Below, one piece after another: positions 27,012-35,702 of a stretch of 61,183 nucleotides of DNA. The position numbers and the translations under genes were made by a program. The stretch spans positions 1-61,183 of the forward strand of contig NZ_JAANCM010000018.1 of assembly GCF_011603255.1 (NCBI RefSeq). Direction: 5' to 3'. Origin of the DNA: Ferranicluibacter rubi. Its GTDB lineage: Bacteria > Pseudomonadota > Alphaproteobacteria > Rhizobiales > Rhizobiaceae. Below the pieces are notes generated by a model, which saw only the letters and a list, made by a program, of their open reading frames with translations, did no database searches and was not told the DNA's origin. Every line of letters begins with the position of its first letter. The stretch's first letter is position 1.

Positions 27012-27809
27012 TCAGCCTTCTTGGTTCTCGGCCTCATGCTCGCCAAGAAACGCCAGAACCGCCGCCTTGAACACCCGGTCGCCGACGGCGAGCATGTGGT
27101 CGCGGTTGGGAATGTCGATCGCGACCGCCCGCGGCATCAGATCGGCCAGCGCCTGGCCCGAGCCCGCGATGTCGTCCTTCGTTCCCACGCCGATCAGCGT
27201 CGGCACGTCGATCCGGCCCATCTCGGCTTCGGTCAGCAGTTCGCGCGATGTGGCGATGCAGGCAGCAAGGGCTTTCCTGTCGCTCTTCGTCTGGTCGGCG
27301 AACATGCGGAACATCCGCCCGCGCTCATGGCTGACGTCGTCGAGCGACGGCGCCAGCAGCGCGTCGGCGATCGGGTCCCAGTCGCCCACCCCCGTCACCA
27401 TGCCGATCCCGAGGCCGCCCAGCACCAGCGTGCGCACCCGGTCGGGATGGGACAGCGCCAGAAACGCCGACACCCGCGCGCCCATCGAATAGCCCATCAC
27501 ATGCGCGGAGCCGAGCCCAAGATGCGTCAACAGGGCGACCGCATCGCCCGCCATGGCATCGGGATGGTAGAGGGCGGGATCGGTCGGCTTGCTGCTGGCC
27601 CCATGGCCGCGATTGTCGAGCGCGATCACCCGGTAGCCGGCATCGCCCAATGTCTTCAGCCAGCCGGGAAACACCCAGTTGACGCTCGCCGACGAGGCGA
27701 AGCCATGGATCAGCAGCACCGGCGCGCCGGCCGGATCTCCCGCATCGAAGAAAGCGATATCGAGCCCCTCATGGCGGAAGCTCGAAAAGGGTGGCGGTGA
27801 CAGATCCAT
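27012..27809 (-). CDS. Alpha/beta hydrolase
   Basis: 265-residue alpha/beta-hydrolase of unknown substrate. It has the oxyanion-loop VLLIHGFASS (31-40), NRGHGASSKP, the nucleophile elbow GYSMGAR with Ser108, an acid in GVGTKDD and a His in PNRDHMLAVG (about 240). The family includes esterases, C-C hydrolases and haloperoxidases; there is no signal peptide. It lies upstream of cysE in the same direction and diverges from the zinc-finger gene. Confidence 0.88.
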   Translation of the reverse strand: MDLSPPPFSSFRHEGLDIAFFDAGDPAGAPVLLIHGFASSASVNWVFPGWLKTLGDAGYRVIALDNRGHGASSKPTDPALYHPDAMAGDAVALLTHLGLGSAHVMGYSMGARVSAFLALSHPDRVRTLVLGGLGIGMVTGVGDWDPIADALLAPSLDDVSHERGRMFRMFADQTKSDRKALAACIATSRELLTEAEMGRIDVPTLIGVGTKDDIAGSGQALADLMPRAVAIDIPNRDHMLAVGDRVFKAAVLAFLGEHEAENQEG

Positions 27810-28011
27810 CTCGGCGGGTCCTGTGATATTGTCTTAACAGTTCCCTTTAAAGCCGAGTGCCTTGCGGAAAAACCCCGTGCCCTGCAAAAAACGCGGGCGA
27901 GTGCCGGCAATCGTCTACCTTTTTGCGCCGAACCGGCCTAATGTCCGCGCCGAAAGCGCCTGACCCTCCCCCGCGGCGGCGCGACAGACAGACGAGACAG
28001 TGGAGAACGAC

Positions 28012-28257
28012 ATGGCCGGGCACGGTATTCCTCATTTCCAGAACGATGGCGGTCACGCGGTGATCGAGGTCGGCGTCAAGGAATTCATGTGCACCGGCGC
28101 CTCCGTGCCCTACGATCATCCGCACATCTATCTCGACATGGGCGACGACAACGAGAAGGTCTGTTCCTACTGCTCGACCCTCTTCCGCTTCAACGGCGCG
28201 CTGAAGATGGATGAGACCCGCCCGACCGGTTGCCTGTTCCAGACCAAGGCGGCCTGA
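28012..28257 (+). CDS. Zinc-finger domain protein (zf-CHCC)
   Basis: 81-residue protein of the PF10276 type, related to the zinc-binding part of the mitochondrial complex I subunit NDUFS6. Ligands are Cys27 (EFMCTGA), His36 or His38 (YDHPHIYLD), Cys51 and Cys54 (VCSYCSTLF). The family is widespread in alphaproteobacteria with no firm role outside complex I. The ATG at 28012 follows GGAG. A 12-bp gap to the FAD monooxygenase suggests cotranscription. Confidence 0.9.
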   Translation: MAGHGIPHFQNDGGHAVIEVGVKEFMCTGASVPYDHPHIYLDMGDDNEKVCSYCSTLFRFNGALKMDETRPTGCLFQTKAA

Positions 28258-28269
28258 CGGCCTCGCACC

Positions 28270-29502
28270 GTGACGAATCCGCCGCCCGGATCCGGCCCTT
28301 GCCGCACCATCACGGACCTGCCGCAAAAGCGTTTGCCTGGCACACGCGCACCCATCACCGTGGTCGGAGCCGGCATAGCCGGCCTCACCGCAGCCCTGTC
28401 ACTCGCAGCCAAGGGCTTCGAGGTCGATATCGTCGAGCGGGCGGCAAACCTCGATGAGGTCGGCGCCGGCTTGCAGCTATCGCCGAACGCGACGCGCATT
28501 CTCGATGCTCTCGGCCTGACCGCAAGGCTGCAGCCCCATTGGGTGGAGCCATCGGAGATCCGCCTCGTCGATGGCCGCAGTCTCCGGACGATCGCGAAGG
28601 TTCCGGCCGGCGCCTTCGCCCGCACCCGCTGGCACGCGCCCTACGCCGTCATTGCGCGCTCCGCGCTCCAGGGCGCGCTGGCAGATGCCGTGCGCGCCCA
28701 CCCGCTCTGCCGCCTGCATCTGGACACGGCCATTTGCGATGCAACGCCAGCGTCGCTCTCGGCCATCACGCGGCGCCTGCCGGGCCTCATCGTCGGTGCC
28801 GACGGCATCGGCTCCAAAGTCCGCCTCGCCGTTGCAGGCCACGGAAAGGCCCGCCTTTCCGGCAACATCGCCTGGCGGCTCACCCTGCCCCGCCACGCCG
28901 CGGTGTCGCCCTTCGATCCCACCGTCGTCACGGCCTATCTCGGCCGCCGCGCCCATCTCGTCGCCTATCCGATCGGCGCGTCCGGCGGTGTCAATCTTGT
29001 GGCCATCGGCAGCGGGATGACGCAGGCGGACACGAGCGAAGAGGCTTTCCGGGCGGCCATTGCGCAGCTTCTTTCGGGCTGGCACCCCGACATCCGGTCG
29101 GCACTCTCCAGGGCCGGAACGCTCGGTTCCTGGCCCTTGATCGAGGTCGAGGACGGTGCATGGCACGACGGCACGCGCATCCTCATCGGCGATGCCGCCC
29201 ACGCCATGATGCCGTTTGCCGCCCAGGGCGCCGCCATGGCCATCGAGGATGCCTTCGAACTTGCAGACGCGATCGGAAAACACGGCGACCTCACCGCGTG
29301 TCTCGACGCCTTCGTCCAGACCCGCAAGGCGCGCGTCGCCCGCGTGCGCGCCCGCGGCGCCTTCAACCGCTTTGCCTACCACGCCTCCGGCCCCGTCCGT
29401 CTCGGCCGAAACCTTGTCCTGTCGTTGCGCACGCCGGAAAGACTGGCCGAGGATTTCGACTGGCTCTACGGCCATCGCCTCCCCGGCCAGAAGACGCCTT
29501 AA
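28270..29502 (+). CDS. FAD-dependent monooxygenase (salicylate hydroxylase-like)
   Basis: 410-residue class A flavoprotein monooxygenase. The N-terminal Rossmann motif is ITVVGAGIAGLTAALSLA (GxGxxG 33-38), the mid-protein motif is GLIVGADGIGSKVR, and the FAD ribityl-binding GDAAHAMMPFAAQGAAMAIE is present near 308. Salicylate 1-hydroxylase and 3-hydroxybenzoate hydroxylases belong to this family; no aromatic-degradation genes are nearby, so the substrate stays open. It starts with GTG, and its stop overlaps the convergent metC stop region by four bases. Confidence 0.85.
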   Translation: MTNPPPGSGPCRTITDLPQKRLPGTRAPITVVGAGIAGLTAALSLAAKGFEVDIVERAANLDEVGAGLQLSPNATRILDALGLTARLQPHWVEPSEIRLVDGRSLRTIAKVPAGAFARTRWHAPYAVIARSALQGALADAVRAHPLCRLHLDTAICDATPASLSAITRRLPGLIVGADGIGSKVRLAVAGHGKARLSGNIAWRLTLPRHAAVSPFDPTVVTAYLGRRAHLVAYPIGASGGVNLVAIGSGMTQADTSEEAFRAAIAQLLSGWHPDIRSALSRAGTLGSWPLIEVEDGAWHDGTRILIGDAAHAMMPFAAQGAAMAIEDAFELADAIGKHGDLTACLDAFVQTRKARVARVRARGAFNRFAYHASGPVRLGRNLVLSLRTPERLAEDFDWLYGHRLPGQKTP

Positions 29503-30695
29503 GCGCTGACCGCCGCCGCTGCCGCAAACCCGGCTTCCAGATCCCGCCGCAGATCCGGCACGTCCTCGAGCCCGATTTGCAGCCGGATGACCGGCCCCTC
29601 CGCCGGCTGCTTGCAGATCGTCCGGTCCGACAGCCCGACAACGAGCGCGAGGCTCTCATACCCGCCCCAGGAATAGCCGAGCCCGAAGATCGAGAGCGCA
29701 TCGAGAAACGCATGCGCCCGCGCCTTTACCTGCGCCTGCTCGGAGACCTTGAGCACGAAGGAGAAGATCCCGCTCGCGCCCGTGAAATCCCGCTTCCAGA
29801 TGTCGTGGCCCGGAAAACGCGGCAGCGCCGGATGCAGCACCCGCTCCACGTCCTCGTGCTCTTCCAGCCAGCGGGCGAGATTGAGCGCGCTTTCCTGATG
29901 CCGCTCCAGCCGCACGCCCATGGTCCGCAGGCCGCGCAGGATCTGATAGCTGTCATCCGGCGAGCCGCAGATGCCGAGCGTGATCGTCGCCTCGTGCAGC
30001 TGTTCCCAGTGCTTGGCATTGGCCGAAACCGTGCCCATCAGAATGTCGGAATGCCCGCTAGGATACTTCGTCGCCGCATGGATCGAGATATCGACGCCAT
30101 GATCGAGCGGCTTGAAATAGAGCGGCGTCGCCCAGGTATTGTCCATGGTCACGACGCAGCCATGCCTGTGCGCCACGCCCGAGATTGCCGAGATGTCCTG
30201 CATCTCGAACGTGTTGGAGCCCGGCGCTTCGGTATGCACCAGCCGGGTGTTCGGCCGGATCAGCGCCTCGATGCCGGCGCCGATGGCGGGATCGTAATAT
30301 TCGACCGTCACGCCCATCCGCGTCAGCATCGTGTTGCAGAAATTCCGCGTCGGGAAATAGACGCTGTCGACGATCAGCGCGTGATCGCCGGAGGAGAGGA
30401 AGGCGAGAAACGGCACGGTGACGGCCGCAAGCCCGCTTGGCACGAGAATCGTGCCCGCCGACCCCTCCAGCGCGTCGATCGCCTCGCAGAGCGCATCCGT
30501 GGTGGGCGTACCGCGCGTGCCATAGGTGTACTTCTGCGCCCGCGTGTCCATCGTCCGCGCATCGGGAAACAGCACCGTGGAGGCCCGCACGATCGGCGGG
30601 TTGACGAAACCGTGATAGTCCGACGGCACGTTGCCCGTATGCGCAAGCCGCGTGTTCACACCCGCCGTCGCCAGAAAATCCCTCTTGTCGCTCAT
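29499..30695 (-). CDS. metC: Cystathionine beta-lyase
   Basis: PLP enzyme that cleaves cystathionine to homocysteine, ammonia and pyruvate in methionine synthesis. The 398 residues include the PLP-binding YGTRGTPTTDAL, the SGLAAV loop and the Schiff-base lysine in HAATKYPSGHSD (Lys210, the same number as in E. coli MetC). The ATG at 30695 has AAGGA at 7 bases. It diverges from aapJ and ends convergently with the monooxygenase. The Cys/Met metabolism family is closely related, so gamma-synthase activity is the main alternative, but the overall pattern favours MetC. Confidence 0.9.
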   Translation of the reverse strand: MSDKRDFLATAGVNTRLAHTGNVPSDYHGFVNPPIVRASTVLFPDARTMDTRAQKYTYGTRGTPTTDALCEAIDALEGSAGTILVPSGLAAVTVPFLAFLSSGDHALIVDSVYFPTRNFCNTMLTRMGVTVEYYDPAIGAGIEALIRPNTRLVHTEAPGSNTFEMQDISAISGVAHRHGCVVTMDNTWATPLYFKPLDHGVDISIHAATKYPSGHSDILMGTVSANAKHWEQLHEATITLGICGSPDDSYQILRGLRTMGVRLERHQESALNLARWLEEHEDVERVLHPALPRFPGHDIWKRDFTGASGIFSFVLKVSEQAQVKARAHAFLDALSIFGLGYSWGGYESLALVVGLSDRTICKQPAEGPVIRLQIGLEDVPDLRRDLEAGFAAAAAVSA

Positions 30696-31092
30696 GTCTA
30701 GGTCCTTGTCCTCAAAGCAGCAACGCATGCCCCCGGGCGCCGTCCTGCCCACGGCAGCGCGTCGTCCTCAGGGGGTCTTTCGAGCTTCTTGTCGGTCCGC
30801 TTCGCGTCAAAGGTCAAGCCCGGATCGTCAGATCCAGCGAAGCCCGCGCCTAACGCTGCCTCATTTTTCGCCAGCACTTTGCACTCACCAGCAGGATAAG
30901 CGGATAAAATGAGCAGACCGTCCGATAATGTTGAAACGGCCTAGAATTTCGGCAACGTGACTTGACCCGTCAGACATTTACGAATGAGATAGACCCCACT
31001 CGCGCCAGGAGGGTGGCGGGGGCGTTTCTTCCGGCAAGCCGTCAAGGCATCCGGGATGAGGGCGACAGAAAACTTAAAAAAGGGTCTCAAGA
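30696..31092. other. Divergent intergenic region metC / aapJ
   Basis: 397 bp without a gene. For metC only the AAGGA ribosome site is clear; no SAM-II riboswitch core could be recognised on the minus strand. For aapJ, ttgacc (30962-30967) with a 17-bp spacer to tgagat (30985-30990) is a weak promoter candidate, and AAAAAAGGG at 31074-31082 is the ribosome site. Nitrogen regulation by NtrC, known for aap in R. leguminosarum, is not visible as a clear motif. Confidence 0.4.
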
Positions 31093-32121
31093 ATGGCAAC
31101 AAGAATTCTCCCGATCGTGATCGGCGCCGCTGTCCTGGGTTTCGGTGCCCATGCAGCTTCCGCCGGCACGCTCGATGACGTGAAGGCCAAGGGCTTCGTG
31201 CAGTGCGGCGTGAACGGTTCCAACCTCGCGGGCTTCGGTGCCCAGGACTCTTCCGGCAACTGGACCGGCCTCGACGCCGACCTCTGCAAGGGCGTTGCCG
31301 CTGCCGTTTTCGGCGATGCGACCAAGGTCAAGTTCACCCCCCTATCCGCCAAGGACCGCTTCCCGGCGCTGCAGTCGGGCGAAATCGACATGCTCGCCCG
31401 CAACACGACCTGGAGCGCCAGCCGCGACAGCCAGCTCGGCTTCGACTTCCGCGCGGTCAACTATTATGACGGCCAGGGCTTCATGGTGAAGAAGGAACTC
31501 GGCGTGAAGTCGGCTCTGGAGCTCAACGGCGCCTCCGTCTGCGTCCAGTCGGGTACCACCACCGAGCTCAACCTCGCCGACTACTTCCGCGCCAACAAGA
31601 TGGAATTCAAGCCCGTCGTGTTCGAAGCGCAGGACGAAGCCGACGCCGCCTACAATGCCGGCCGTTGCGACGTCTACACCACCGACCAGTCGGGCCTCTA
31701 TTCGATCCGCCTGAAGATGGCGAACCCGGCTGATCACGTCGTTCTCCCGGAAATCATCTCCAAGGAGCCGCTCGGCCCCGCCGTTCGCCAGAACGATTCG
31801 AAGTGGTTCGACGTCGTGTCCTTCACGCATTACGCCACGATCACGGCGGAAGAGTTCGGCATCACCCAGGCCAACGTCGAAGAAATGAAGAAGTCGGAAA
31901 ACCCCGACATCAAGCGTTTCCTCGGTGAAGAAGCCAACAGCACGCTCGGCGCCGATCTCGGCCTGCCCAAGGACTGGGCCGTCCAGGTCATCAAGGCCGT
32001 CGGCAACTACGGCGAACTGTTCGAACGCAATGTCGGCCAGGGCTCCCCGCTCAAGATCGAGCGTGGCCTGAACGCGCTGTGGAACAAGGGCGGACTGCAG
32101 TACGCACCGCCGATCCGTTGA
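31093..32121 (+). CDS. aapJ: General L-amino acid ABC transporter, substrate-binding protein
   Basis: Periplasmic binding protein of the broad-specificity L-amino acid uptake system Aap. The 342-residue precursor has a signal peptide cleaved after Ala24 (HAASA/GTLDDVKAKG), the SBP_bac_3 signature GLDADLCKGVAAAVFG, and EAQDEADAAYNAGRCDVYTT with a cysteine pair typical of AapJ. It is the first gene of aapJQMP and its AAGGG site is strong, in line with the excess of binding protein needed. Confidence 0.95.
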   Translation: MATRILPIVIGAAVLGFGAHAASAGTLDDVKAKGFVQCGVNGSNLAGFGAQDSSGNWTGLDADLCKGVAAAVFGDATKVKFTPLSAKDRFPALQSGEIDMLARNTTWSASRDSQLGFDFRAVNYYDGQGFMVKKELGVKSALELNGASVCVQSGTTTELNLADYFRANKMEFKPVVFEAQDEADAAYNAGRCDVYTTDQSGLYSIRLKMANPADHVVLPEIISKEPLGPAVRQNDSKWFDVVSFTHYATITAEEFGITQANVEEMKKSENPDIKRFLGEEANSTLGADLGLPKDWAVQVIKAVGNYGELFERNVGQGSPLKIERGLNALWNKGGLQYAPPIR

Positions 32122-32239
32122 TCGACCGCTGATATCGAGGGGGCGGGCTCGGTCCCGTTGTGGCATGGCCCGCCCCTTCTTCAGACTTCAGAACGTCTTG
32201 AACACCCGGAAAAAAGGGTGACCGACAGGGGACAAGTGA

Positions 32240-33451
32240 ATGGCTGCAAACGACGTCCGCACCGGGGGCGGCGCGCATCGACCGACGATGTCGCTTCTCT
32301 ATAATCCGGCTTTCCGAAGCATTCTCTTCCAGATCGTGACCGTGGTCGTCGTCTTCGGCGCCATCTACTATGCCGCGACCAACGTCGTCGCCAACCTCGC
32401 ACGCTCCGGCATGTCCAGCGGCTTCGGCTTCCTCAACAGCCGCGCCGGCTTCGACATCGGCCAGCAGCTGATCGCCTACTCACCCGATTCCACCTATTTC
32501 AGCGCGCTTCTCGTCGGCCTGCTCAATACCTTGCTCATCGCCTTCTGGGGCATCATCACGGCGACCATCGTCGGCCTGCTGATCGGCATCGGCCGTCTGT
32601 CGAAGAACTGGCTGATCGCCAAGCTCTGCACGATCTACGTCGAAGTCTTCCGCAACATCCCGCCGCTGCTCGTCATCTTCTTCTGGTATCTCGGCGTCCT
32701 CGCGCTCCTGCCGAACGTCCGCACCATCTTCCAGCATGTGAAGGACAATCCCGGCGCCTTCTTCTTCGTCAGCAATCGCGGCATCTACTTCCCGTCCCCC
32801 GTTCCCGGCGAAAGCTTCGTCTATGTCGCCGCCGCCTTCGTTCTCGGCATCCTCGCGGCCATCGCCTTCACCAAGTGGGCCACCGCTCACCAGCTGAAGA
32901 CCGGCAAGCGGCCGCCTGTCCTGGCCGTCAATCTCGGCCTGATCGTCGCCTTGCCCCTCGTCGTCTTCCTCGTGCTCGGCAGCCCGATGACGCTCGATTA
33001 TCCCGTGCCCGGCTCGTTCAACATGAGCGGCGGCATGGTCATCGGCCCGGAATTCCTGTCGCTCTACCTGGCACTGTCCTTCTACACGGCCTCCTTCATC
33101 GCTGAAATCGTGCGCGCCGGCATACGCGGCGTCGCGACCGGCCAGACGGAAGCCTCCTACGCGCTCGGCCTGCGCTCCGGCCTTGCCACCCGCCTCGTCG
33201 TGCTGCCGCAGGCCATGCGGATCATCATCCCGCCGCTGACCTCGCAGTATCTCAACCTCATCAAGAACTCGTCGCTGGCCGTCGCTGTCGGCTTCGCAGA
33301 TCTCGTCGCCGTCGGCAACACGATCCTCAACCAGTCCGGCCGCTCGATCGAGATCATCTCCATTTGGATGCTGATCTACGTCTCGATCAGCCTGATCACG
33401 TCCGTCTTCATGAACTGGTTCAATGCCCGCATGGCACTGGTGGAGCGCTGA
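32240..33451 (+). CDS. aapQ: General L-amino acid ABC transporter permease AapQ
   Basis: 403-residue inner-membrane permease of the HisM family with eight or so membrane segments. The long insertion between helices (about 160-260, with [14 protein letters not shown]) is typical of AapQ/BztB. The EAA loop, contact site for AapP, reads [20 protein letters not shown]. It follows aapJ after 118 bp and abuts aapM (TGATATG). Works as a heterodimer with AapM. Confidence 0.95.
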   Translation: MAANDVRTGGGAHRPTMSLLYNPAFRSILFQIVTVVVVFGAIYYAATNVVANLARSGMSSGFGFLNSRAGFDIGQQLIAYSPDSTYFSALLVGLLNTLLIAFWGIITATIVGLLIGIGRLSKNWLIAKLCTIYVEVFRNIPPLLVIFFWYLGVLALLPNVRTIFQHVKDNPGAFFFVSNRGIYFPSPVPGESFVYVAAAFVLGILAAIAFTKWATAHQLKTGKRPPVLAVNLGLIVALPLVVFLVLGSPMTLDYPVPGSFNMSGGMVIGPEFLSLYLALSFYTASFIAEIVRAGIRGVATGQTEASYALGLRSGLATRLVVLPQAMRIIIPPLTSQYLNLIKNSSLAVAVGFADLVAVGNTILNQSGRSIEIISIWMLIYVSISLITSVFMNWFNARMALVER

Positions 33452-33452
33452 T

Positions 33453-34607
33453 ATGGCCCAGAACATCGCCTTCGTCCGCCATGATTTCATCGCGCCGGAA
33501 ACCCCGCCCTCGACGGATTCGACCGTCGTCGGCTGGCTGCGCAAGAACCTGTTCGCGACGCCGACCGACAGCGTCCTCTCTCTGATCGGCATCTTCGCCG
33601 TCCTCTACTACCTGCCCGGCGCCCTCAACTGGCTCTTCATCCAGGCCGTATGGACCGGCGCCGATCGCACGGTCTGCACCACCGCGGCACAGGGCGGCAT
33701 CCAGCCGGATGGCTGGAGCGGTGCCTGCTGGGCCTATGTCAACGATCGCTTCATCCAGTTCATGTTCGGCTCCTACCCGCGCGATCAGCTCTGGCGGCCT
33801 CTGCTGGTGCTGGCCATCGCCATCGCCATTCTCATCCCGTTCCTGATGCCGAAGGTCCCGCGCAAGGGGCTGAACACCATCCTGCTCCTCATCGTCCTGC
33901 CGATCATCGCCTATGTGCTGCTGCTCGGCGGGCGGTTCGGCCTCTCCTATGTCGAGACGTCGCTCTGGGGCGGGCTGATGGTCACGCTCATCTTGTCCTT
34001 CGTCGGCATCGCCGTCTCGCTGCCGCTCGGCATCGTGCTGGCGCTCGGGCGGCGGTCGGAAATGCCGATCGTCAAGACCGCCTGCGTCGTGTTCATCGAG
34101 TTCATCCGCGGCGTCCCGCTGATCACCGTCCTGTTCATGGCGAGCGTGCTCCTGCCGATGTTCCTGCCGCCGGGCACCAACTTCGACAAGTTCCTGCGCG
34201 CGCTCGTCGGCGTCTCCATCTTCGCCGCCGCCTACATGGCCGAAGTCATCCGCGGCGGCCTGCAGGCCATTCCGAAAGGGCAGTACGAAGCAGCCGACGC
34301 GCTCGGCCTCAACTACTTCCACAAGACGACCTTCATCATCCTGCCGCAGGCGATCAAGCTGGTCATTCCCGGCATCGTCAACACCTTCATCGGCCTGTTC
34401 AAGGATACCTCGCTCGTCACCATCATTTCGATGTACGATCTGCTCGGCATCGTGAAGGCCAGCTTCGGTGACAGCGGCTGGAGCACGCCGGTGACCCCCA
34501 TGACGGGCCTCATCTTTGCCGGCTTCGTCTTCTGGATCTTCTGCTTCGGCATGTCACGCTATTCCGCCTTCGTCGAGCGTCGCCTCGATACCGGCCACAA
34601 ACGATAA
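33453..34607 (+). CDS. aapM: General L-amino acid ABC transporter permease AapM
   Basis: 384-residue permease partner of AapQ. It begins [20 protein letters not shown]; membrane segments include [20 protein letters not shown] and [20 protein letters not shown]. The EAA loop is [20 protein letters not shown]. The ATG at 33453 was chosen since it follows directly on the aapQ stop; an earlier in-frame ATG would lie inside aapQ. Two cysteines in the periplasmic loop ([10 protein letters not shown] and [10 protein letters not shown]) could form a disulfide. Confidence 0.95.
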   Translation: MAQNIAFVRHDFIAPETPPSTDSTVVGWLRKNLFATPTDSVLSLIGIFAVLYYLPGALNWLFIQAVWTGADRTVCTTAAQGGIQPDGWSGACWAYVNDRFIQFMFGSYPRDQLWRPLLVLAIAIAILIPFLMPKVPRKGLNTILLLIVLPIIAYVLLLGGRFGLSYVETSLWGGLMVTLILSFVGIAVSLPLGIVLALGRRSEMPIVKTACVVFIEFIRGVPLITVLFMASVLLPMFLPPGTNFDKFLRALVGVSIFAAAYMAEVIRGGLQAIPKGQYEAADALGLNYFHKTTFIILPQAIKLVIPGIVNTFIGLFKDTSLVTIISMYDLLGIVKASFGDSGWSTPVTPMTGLIFAGFVFWIFCFGMSRYSAFVERRLDTGHKR

Positions 34608-34622
34608 CACGAGGGACTGACC

Positions 34623-35393
34623 ATGGCTGAAGCCGCCCAGAAATTGACTGTTTCGTCCACCGACGTCGCCATCGAGATCGTCGGCATGAACAAGTGGTAC
34701 GGGGATTTCCACGTGCTGCGCGATATCAACCTGAAGGTCATGCGCGGCGAGCGCATCGTCATCGCCGGCCCCTCGGGCTCCGGCAAATCGACGATGATCC
34801 GCTGCATCAACCGGCTGGAGGAACACCAGAAGGGCACCATCATCGTCGATGGCATCGAGCTCACCAACGATCTGAAGAAGATCGACGAGGTCCGCCGCGA
34901 AGTCGGCATGGTGTTCCAGCACTTCAACCTCTTCCCGCACCTGACGATTCTCGAAAACTGCACGCTCGCCCCCATCTGGGTCCGCAAGATGCCGAAGAAG
35001 CAGGCCGAGGAAATTGCGATGCACTATCTGCAGCGCGTGAAGATCCCCGAACAGGCCCACAAATACCCGGGCCAGCTCTCCGGCGGCCAGCAGCAGCGCG
35101 TCGCCATCGCCCGGGCGCTGTGCATGAAGCCGAAGATCCTGCTCTTCGACGAGCCGACCTCGGCTCTCGATCCGGAAATGGTCAAGGAAGTCCTCGACAC
35201 CATGGTGAGCCTTGCCGAGGAAGGCATGACCATGCTCTGCGTCACCCACGAAATGGGCTTCGCCCGCCAGGTCGCCAACCGCGTCATCTTCATGGACCAG
35301 GGCCAGATCGTCGAGCAGAACGCGCCTGCCGAATTCTTCGACAACCCGCAGCACGAGCGCACCAAGCTCTTCCTCAGCCAGATCCTGCACTAG
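34623..35393 (+). CDS. aapP: General L-amino acid ABC transporter ATP-binding protein
   Basis: 256-residue ATPase energising AapQM. Walker A is GPSGSGKST (49-57), the ABC signature [15 protein letters not shown] and Walker [15 protein letters not shown]. The protein ends SQILH. Its TAG stop at 35391-35393 is contributed by an inverted-repeat element that begins at 35390, so the original 3' end of the gene has been replaced or abutted by the element. No classical terminator follows, and the element may serve as one. Confidence 0.95.
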   Translation: MAEAAQKLTVSSTDVAIEIVGMNKWYGDFHVLRDINLKVMRGERIVIAGPSGSGKSTMIRCINRLEEHQKGTIIVDGIELTNDLKKIDEVRREVGMVFQHFNLFPHLTILENCTLAPIWVRKMPKKQAEEIAMHYLQRVKIPEQAHKYPGQLSGGQQQRVAIARALCMKPKILLFDEPTSALDPEMVKEVLDTMVSLAEEGMTMLCVTHEMGFARQVANRVIFMDQGQIVEQNAPAEFFDNPQHERTKLFLSQILH

Positions 35394-35494
35394 AGTTTGT
35401 CAGGGATAAGGGGAATCCGGTTATCCCGAAGAGACAAACGACAACAGAGGGATTGAGAGTCTGGCTGGTTCAGAATGAACCTGACAGACTCTAG
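35390..35494. repeat. 105-bp element with terminal inverted repeats abutting aapP
   Basis: Left end ctagagtttgtcagg (35390-35404) and right end cctgacagactctag (35480-35494) are inverted copies with one mismatch. Two nested palindromes lie inside: ggataa...ttatcc near 35404-35428 and agagtctg...cagactct at 35457-35492. It resembles a MITE-like or mosaic palindromic element; no ORF is inside. It provides the aapP stop codon. Confidence 0.7.
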
Positions 35495-35600
35495 AGCATT
35501 TCCAGCCGAAGCGGCGTCGCTTCGGCGTCGGAGAATGCTGCGAAAGCAAGAGGTGGTGCTGTTCCGGTGAACGCGTGTTAACCGAAACGGCATGAATCGC
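35491..35600. repeat. GAGCATTTCC-type rhizobial intergenic repeat
   Basis: Begins ctagagcatttccagccg, contains cgtcggagaatgctgcgaaa and ends in ccgaaacggcatgaatcgc. A related copy lies at 52620-52722 (agcattccagccggagcgg ... ggaatgcggaagacggagag). The sequence type is common between genes in Rhizobiales. The rest of the gap to 35703 shows no gene. Confidence 0.5.
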
Positions 35601-35702
35601 TTAGATCTCCCCACGGCGCGCAGCATTTTTCATCCTGCGCGCCCGTCACCCGCTTGAGCTTATCCGCCACATCCTTATGCTAGGCATACAGCCTGAGAGT
35701 GT

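Noticed and set aside
28270-29502. Part of an aromatic degradation operon
   Set aside because: Neighbours are a zinc-finger protein and metC; no dioxygenase or regulator is present.
28539-30701. A 720-codon plus-strand frame over the monooxygenase and metC
   Set aside because: It is out of frame with the monooxygenase and antisense to metC; no family features.
30696-30900. SAM-II riboswitch before metC
   Set aside because: The conserved pseudoknot core could not be found on the minus strand.
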